This document shows, one piece after another, positions 60,431 to 64,000 of a stretch of DNA of 64,000 nt. Both the position numbers and the translations under genes were made by a program. Numbering within the stretch: the first letter of the stretch is position 1; every line of letters begins with the position of its first letter. The notes under the pieces were generated by a model that was not told the DNA's origin, searched no databases, and saw only the letters and a list, made by a program, of their open reading frames with translations. Origin of the DNA: Halopseudomonas sabulinigri (GTDB lineage: Bacteria; Pseudomonadota; Gammaproteobacteria; Pseudomonadales; Pseudomonadaceae); NCBI RefSeq assembly GCF_900105255.1, contig NZ_LT629763.1, positions 2,170,001 through 2,234,000 of the forward strand, in the 5' to 3' direction.

Positions 60431-61636
60431 CTATGGGTTCTGCTTTTCTGCCAGCAACAGCACATTGCGCGGGGTCAGGCTGGCGGGGCAGAACTCGCCT
60501 AACTGCACCCGGTAACCCGACTTTTGCAGGTACAGGGCACGATCCAGCAACAGCCAGACTTCCAGTGGCCGGCGAAACAGGCCACGCAGCAACTCCAGAT
60601 TGCGCACTTCAGCCAGACGCTGCCAACCGCGAGCCTCCAACTGCCGCCAATCAGACGGCGCCGGCAGGTGTAGCTGATGGTGCGTCGTCAGGCTGCGACA
60701 GAAACCAGCAAACCCCTGCGCAGTGCCGCCCGGCGGTTTGGAGGGGGTAGGCAGGTAGCTATCGATCCCCCGCGCCTCGCGCTGCCAAAGATCGAACGCC
60801 AGCCGCCAAGCCATGGAACGATCGCGTTGCTGCCGTTCACGCTGCCCCGCGGTGACCGTCTCTTGCATTGGCAACGCCAGATCATCCCTGCTGAGCTGCA
60901 GGTGCGCCGCCCGCGCTACGCTGGACAGTGGTTGATAGCACTCGGAGTCGATGCGGTTATAGCAGCACGGCGCCAATGCCAGCTGGCGACAGTGATTGGC
61001 GACCAGTTGCTGCAGCAGGGTCATGTGCAGCTGCCCGCAGGCGTGCAAGGCCACAATGGAATCGTTACCGGTCAGATGCTCGGCACAGCTCGGCGCCAGC
61101 ACATCTGCCTGCCGATGCTGCGCAGCCACCGCGAGCGCCTGGCTCAGCGCTGCGCCCGCCTGATTCAACGCGGCATCGTGCTCCAGGCAGACCAGCGGCT
61201 GCCCACCTTGCCAGGCCAAAAGACGGCCCAGATGGCCCTTGCCGGCGCACCAGTCGACCCAGCGTGTTGCAGGCCTCTGCAAGCCTGCACGAGCGACATC
61301 GGCAAAGTGGGTTATCTGCTGCCATTTACGGCCGGGGATATGGCGATACAAGGGTTCCGGCAGGTGCTCTGCCAACTCGGCCTGCCAGCGGGGCAGCTGG
61401 CTCAGCCGCAGCGAGTCTGCAGCCAGCGCGGCAAAGGGCTCGGGCGCCTGTAATTGCTGTGGACTGTGGTGTGCAGCCTCCGCCTCGGCCAGTGTTCGCT
61501 GGCGCAGCCAGTGCGCCAGCTCGGGCCAATCCGCCTCCCAAGCCAGGCTCGGCTGGGTGAAAGGCTTGGCGCGCCACAGCGCCTGATGCTGCTGCAGCCA
61601 CTGATCCAGCTCGGCAAAGTGCGCCGCTAAGCTCAC
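60431..61636 (-). CDS. SAM-dependent methyltransferase (PF13679-like), GTG start
   Basis: 401 aa from GTG 61636, 11 nt after the stop of the permease gene at 61648. The central part has a class I methyltransferase motif (WVDWCAGKGHLGRLLAWQGG), LVCLEHDAALNQAG and IVALHACGQLHMTLL, then LALAPCCYNR, a layout seen in PF13679/GSTCD-like proteins thought to modify RNA or protein. A positively charged C-terminal region follows. It appears to be the last gene of the ABC-transporter operon, though no functional link is obvious. Substrate unknown. Confidence 0.8.
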   Translation of the reverse strand: MSLAAHFAELDQWLQQHQALWRAKPFTQPSLAWEADWPELAHWLRQRTLAEAEAAHHSPQQLQAPEPFAALAADSLRLSQLPRWQAELAEHLPEPLYRHIPGRKWQQITHFADVARAGLQRPATRWVDWCAGKGHLGRLLAWQGGQPLVCLEHDAALNQAGAALSQALAVAAQHRQADVLAPSCAEHLTGNDSIVALHACGQLHMTLLQQLVANHCRQLALAPCCYNRIDSECYQPLSSVARAAHLQLSRDDLALPMQETVTAGQRERQQRDRSMAWRLAFDLWQREARGIDSYLPTPSKPPGGTAQGFAGFCRSLTTHHQLHLPAPSDWRQLEARGWQRLAEVRNLELLRGLFRRPLEVWLLLDRALYLQKSGYRVQLGEFCPASLTPRNVLLLAEKQNP

Positions 61637-61647
61637 CCCTGCGCTAC

Positions 61648-62352
61648 TCAGCGCGCCTGCCGGCTGGCGTCCACCTTGAGCCAGCGCTCAACCAGGCGGA
61701 ACAGCTGGGTAAACACCAGGGTGATGATCAGATACATCACACCCGCGACCATGAAGAACAGTTCGTACTCGTAGGTGCGCGAGTTGATGGTGCGGATTAC
61801 ACCCATGATGTCCATCATGGTCACGGTGTACACCACGGCACTGGCCTTGAGCATCAGAATCACTTCATTGCCGTAAGCTGGCAACCCAATACGGATTGCG
61901 CGCGGCAAAATGATGTGCTGCAACGCCTGGCGCCGCGACATGCCCAGCGCGCGGGCAGCCTCTACCTCACCCGGCGGCACCGCCTGAATCGCACCGCGCA
62001 GAATCTCGGCAATATAGGCCGCGGTGTGCATGGTCATGGTAATCAGCGCGCACCAGAACGGCTCGCGCAGATAGGGCCAAAGGAAGCTCTCGCGCACCGC
62101 CTGAAACTGCGAGATGCCGTAATAGACCAGAAACAGCTGCAACAGCAAGGGCGTGCCACGGAAGAAGAATATGTAGCTGTACGGCACGGCGCGGATATAC
62201 CAATGCCGCGATGCACGCGCCAACCCCAGCGGGATCGCCAGAAACAGGCCGATGATCACGGCCAGACCAACCAGCTGCAGGGTCACCAGTGTGCCGTCCC
62301 ACAACTGCGGCAGGAAGCGCTCGATCAGCGCCCAGGTTTCACCCAGGTTCAT
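61648..62352 (-). CDS. Polar amino acid ABC transporter permease (HisM/AotM type)
   Basis: 234 aa, about five helices. The EAA loop contacting the ATPase is visible (EVEAARALGMSRRQALQHIILPRAIRIGLP), along with FFRGTPLLLQLFLVYYG, characteristic of the histidine/lysine/arginine/ornithine group. ATG overlaps the stop of the partner permease by 4 nt. Confidence 0.92.
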   Translation of the reverse strand: MNLGETWALIERFLPQLWDGTLVTLQLVGLAVIIGLFLAIPLGLARASRHWYIRAVPYSYIFFFRGTPLLLQLFLVYYGISQFQAVRESFLWPYLREPFWCALITMTMHTAAYIAEILRGAIQAVPPGEVEAARALGMSRRQALQHIILPRAIRIGLPAYGNEVILMLKASAVVYTVTMMDIMGVIRTINSRTYEYELFFMVAGVMYLIITLVFTQLFRLVERWLKVDASRQAR

Positions 62353-63041
62353 AGTTCGGTCCTCACGAAGCCGCGGTTAGCACGCCGTTCAAACCAGTGC
62401 AGTGCGCCCATGATGAAGACCGTGAGAAACAGGTAGATACCTGCCGCCAGCAAGTAGAAGGTAAAGGGTTCCTTGGTGGCATTGGCCGCGGCCTGTGCCT
62501 TGCGCATGATCTCATCCAGGGTGATCAGCGAAACCAGCGCGGTGTCCTTGAGCAGGATCAGATAAAGGTTGCCCAACCCAGGTAGCGCAACGCGCCAGAG
62601 CTGCGGCAGGGTAATACGGTAGAAGATGCGCCAGTTCGACAGGCCCAGCGCCAGACCGGCTTCCTTCTGCCCTGCCGGAATGGCAAGCAGCGCACCACGA
62701 AACACCTCGGTAGCGTAAGCGCCGAAGCACAGCGCCAGCGCCAGCGTACCGGCCACGAAGGGGCTGAGTGACAGCCGTGGGTTGCCGAAATAAGCGCCAA
62801 GCGCGTTGAATGCCGAGACGGTGCCGAAGTACATCATCAGCACCCAGACAGTCTCCGGAATCCCGCGCACCACGCCGGTATAAAAGCCGCCGAGCGCCCT
62901 TGCAACAGTATTGTTCGAGACCTTGGCGGTAGCGCCAAGCAGACCGAATACCAAGCCAACGGCAACCGCGGCGAGGGACAAACGAATAGTCATCCAGGTC
63001 CCTTCGAGCAGGGCTGGACCGAAACCTTGTAAATCAAGCAT
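62349..63041 (-). CDS. Polar amino acid ABC transporter permease (HisQ/AotQ type)
   Basis: 230 aa. FYTGVVRGIPETVWVLMMYFG and the EAA loop GQKEAGLALGLSNWRIFYRITLPQLWRVALP mark it as the second permease of a basic amino acid importer. It lies 41 nt after the binding-protein gene and overlaps the other permease gene. Confidence 0.92.
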   Translation of the reverse strand: MLDLQGFGPALLEGTWMTIRLSLAAVAVGLVFGLLGATAKVSNNTVARALGGFYTGVVRGIPETVWVLMMYFGTVSAFNALGAYFGNPRLSLSPFVAGTLALALCFGAYATEVFRGALLAIPAGQKEAGLALGLSNWRIFYRITLPQLWRVALPGLGNLYLILLKDTALVSLITLDEIMRKAQAAANATKEPFTFYLLAAGIYLFLTVFIMGALHWFERRANRGFVRTEL

Positions 63042-63082
63042 GGGCGTTTTCCAGGCCGGGCCCCGCAGGGCCCGGCTGGTGA

Positions 63083-63832
63083 TCAGTAGATGCTGAAGGG
63101 AAAGTACTTGGCGTTGATGGTCTCGTAGGTACCATTATCGATGATGGCCTGCAGCGCCGTGTTCAGGCGCTCGCGCAGCGGATCATCCTTGCGCACGGCG
63201 ATGCCGATCTGATCGTTGTCGAATACCGGTTCGCCTTTGAACTCAAAGTTGGCGCCCGCTTCGCTCTGCAGCCACTCGTACTGCACGAAGTTGTCGGCCA
63301 GCACGCCGTCGATACGGCCGGAGTTCATGTCCAGATAGGCGTTTTCCTGGGTGTCGTACAGACGCACATCCACCACGTCGGCCATGTTGTCTTCCAGCCA
63401 CTGACCGGCGATGGTCGCGCGCTGTGCACCAATGGTCTTGCCTTTCAGGCTGGCCTCGTCAACCTTGAAATCGGCTGACTTGGGCGCCACGAACTGCAGC
63501 TTGTTGGTGTAGTAGGGGTTGGTGAAATCAACCGCCTGCTTGCGCTCATCGGTGATCGACATCGAAGCAACCAGGAAGTCGAACTTGTTGTTGTTCAGCG
63601 CTGGAATGATGCCGTCCCAATCGGAAGTCACCACGGTGCAGTCAACCTTCATTTCGGCGCACAGGGCGTTGGCGATGTCGATATCAAAACCGACGACTTC
63701 GCCGCTGCTGTCAACCAAGTTGAAGGGAGGGTAGGCGCCTTCGGTGCCGATGCGCAGGGTCTCGGCAAAGGCCGGAGCACTCATAAACAACGCTGTGGCA
63801 GTTGCCAGCAAAACCTTTTTGTATTGTTTCAT
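63083..63832 (-). CDS. Periplasmic basic amino acid-binding protein (HisJ/AotJ type)
   Basis: 249 aa. The signal peptide ends MSAPAFA (about residue 23). The mature part is a SBP_bac_3 domain: LRIGTEGAYPPFNLVDSSGEVVGFDIDIANALC, SDWDGIIPALNNNKFDFLVASMSIT, ERKQAVDFTNPYY. This is typical of lysine/arginine/ornithine/histidine binding proteins, which deliver ligand to the two permeases. Exact ligand cannot be assigned. It follows the ATPase gene by 14 nt. Confidence 0.93.
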   Translation of the reverse strand: MKQYKKVLLATATALFMSAPAFAETLRIGTEGAYPPFNLVDSSGEVVGFDIDIANALCAEMKVDCTVVTSDWDGIIPALNNNKFDFLVASMSITDERKQAVDFTNPYYTNKLQFVAPKSADFKVDEASLKGKTIGAQRATIAGQWLEDNMADVVDVRLYDTQENAYLDMNSGRIDGVLADNFVQYEWLQSEAGANFEFKGEPVFDNDQIGIAVRKDDPLRERLNTALQAIIDNGTYETINAKYFPFSIY

Positions 63833-63846
63833 GGATCTACTCCTAT

Positions 63847-64000
63847 TTATTTATGGCTTGACATGAACTGTCGGCAGCGCTCGGAACCGGGGTTGTCGAA
63901 CACTTTTTCCGGGGTACCGATCTCTTCGACCAGCCCCTGATGCAGAAACACCACCTGGCTTGATACCTGCCGGGCAAAGCCCATTTCATGGGTTACCAAC
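63847..64000 (-). CDS. ABC transporter ATP-binding protein, C-terminal end (runs off the right edge)
   Basis: Only the last 50 codons are present: VTHEMGFARQVSSQVVFLHQGLVEEIG and PEKVFDNPGSERCRQFMSSHK. The switch His (VTHEMGFA) and the C-terminus match HisP/GlnQ-type polar amino acid importers. It is the first visible gene of the operon ATPase, binding protein, two permeases, methyltransferase. Confidence 0.9.
   Translation of the reverse strand, partial: LVTHEMGFARQVSSQVVFLHQGLVEEIGTPEKVFDNPGSERCRQFMSSHK

Overview
The window reads as a chromosomal segment of a GC-rich gammaproteobacterium of the Pseudomonadaceae, most like a marine Halopseudomonas/Pseudomonas lineage. The main evidence is the block on the minus strand carrying hemE, gltD, gltB, a SPOR-domain ATPase, aroB, aroK, pilQPONM and divergent ponA. 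This matches, from memory, the PA5034-PA5045 neighbourhood of P. aeruginosa. Genus placement is inference. No insertion sequence, integrase, CRISPR array or rRNA was seen; there is one tRNA (Thr, TGT).

Region by region. 1-589 is the 5' part of an AMP nucleosidase gene. 736-5365 is a catecholate-siderophore cassette: a PchR-type AraC regulator, a FepA-like TonB receptor, a DUF2218 protein and a periplasmic esterase, with a Fur-like site between regulator and receptor. 5372-8664 holds a YegP-like protein, then an AraC regulator divergent from a coupled dioxygenase/hydratase pair. 8917-12745 has two large FadE-type acyl-CoA dehydrogenases. 12887-16333 has selO and an SLC13 permease with RCK-type domains. 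16406-35475 is the conserved core: parA, hemE, gltDB, aroBK, type IV pilus pilMNOPQ and ponA.

35433-41519 contains a LysR regulator divergent from an acyl-CoA ligase and a single-chain acyl-CoA carboxylase. 41565-47304 is a complete bd-type (cyanide-insensitive-oxidase-like) operon, cioAB plus cydDC, with a perfect 15-bp palindrome just upstream. 47529-48607 is an lrgAB/cidAB pair. 48831-54840 is a lipid/ketone catabolism cluster: two paired acyl-CoA dehydrogenases (one without the usual catalytic Glu), an AraC regulator, a Baeyer-Villiger monooxygenase and an overlapping esterase. 54910-56364 encodes a phytase-like lipoprotein.

The most distinctive accessory unit is 56559-59826. A PAAR domain is fused to a DUF2235 (Tle1-like phospholipase) domain, with two tandem, similar DUF2931 lipoproteins directly downstream. 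It looks like an orphan type VI secretion effector with duplicated immunity genes, in visibly AT-richer DNA next to tRNA-Thr. The 334-bp gap after the tRNA carries a cluster of DnaA-box-like sequences. The window ends with a methyltransferase gene attached to a basic-amino-acid-type ABC transporter operon whose ATPase gene runs off the right edge.
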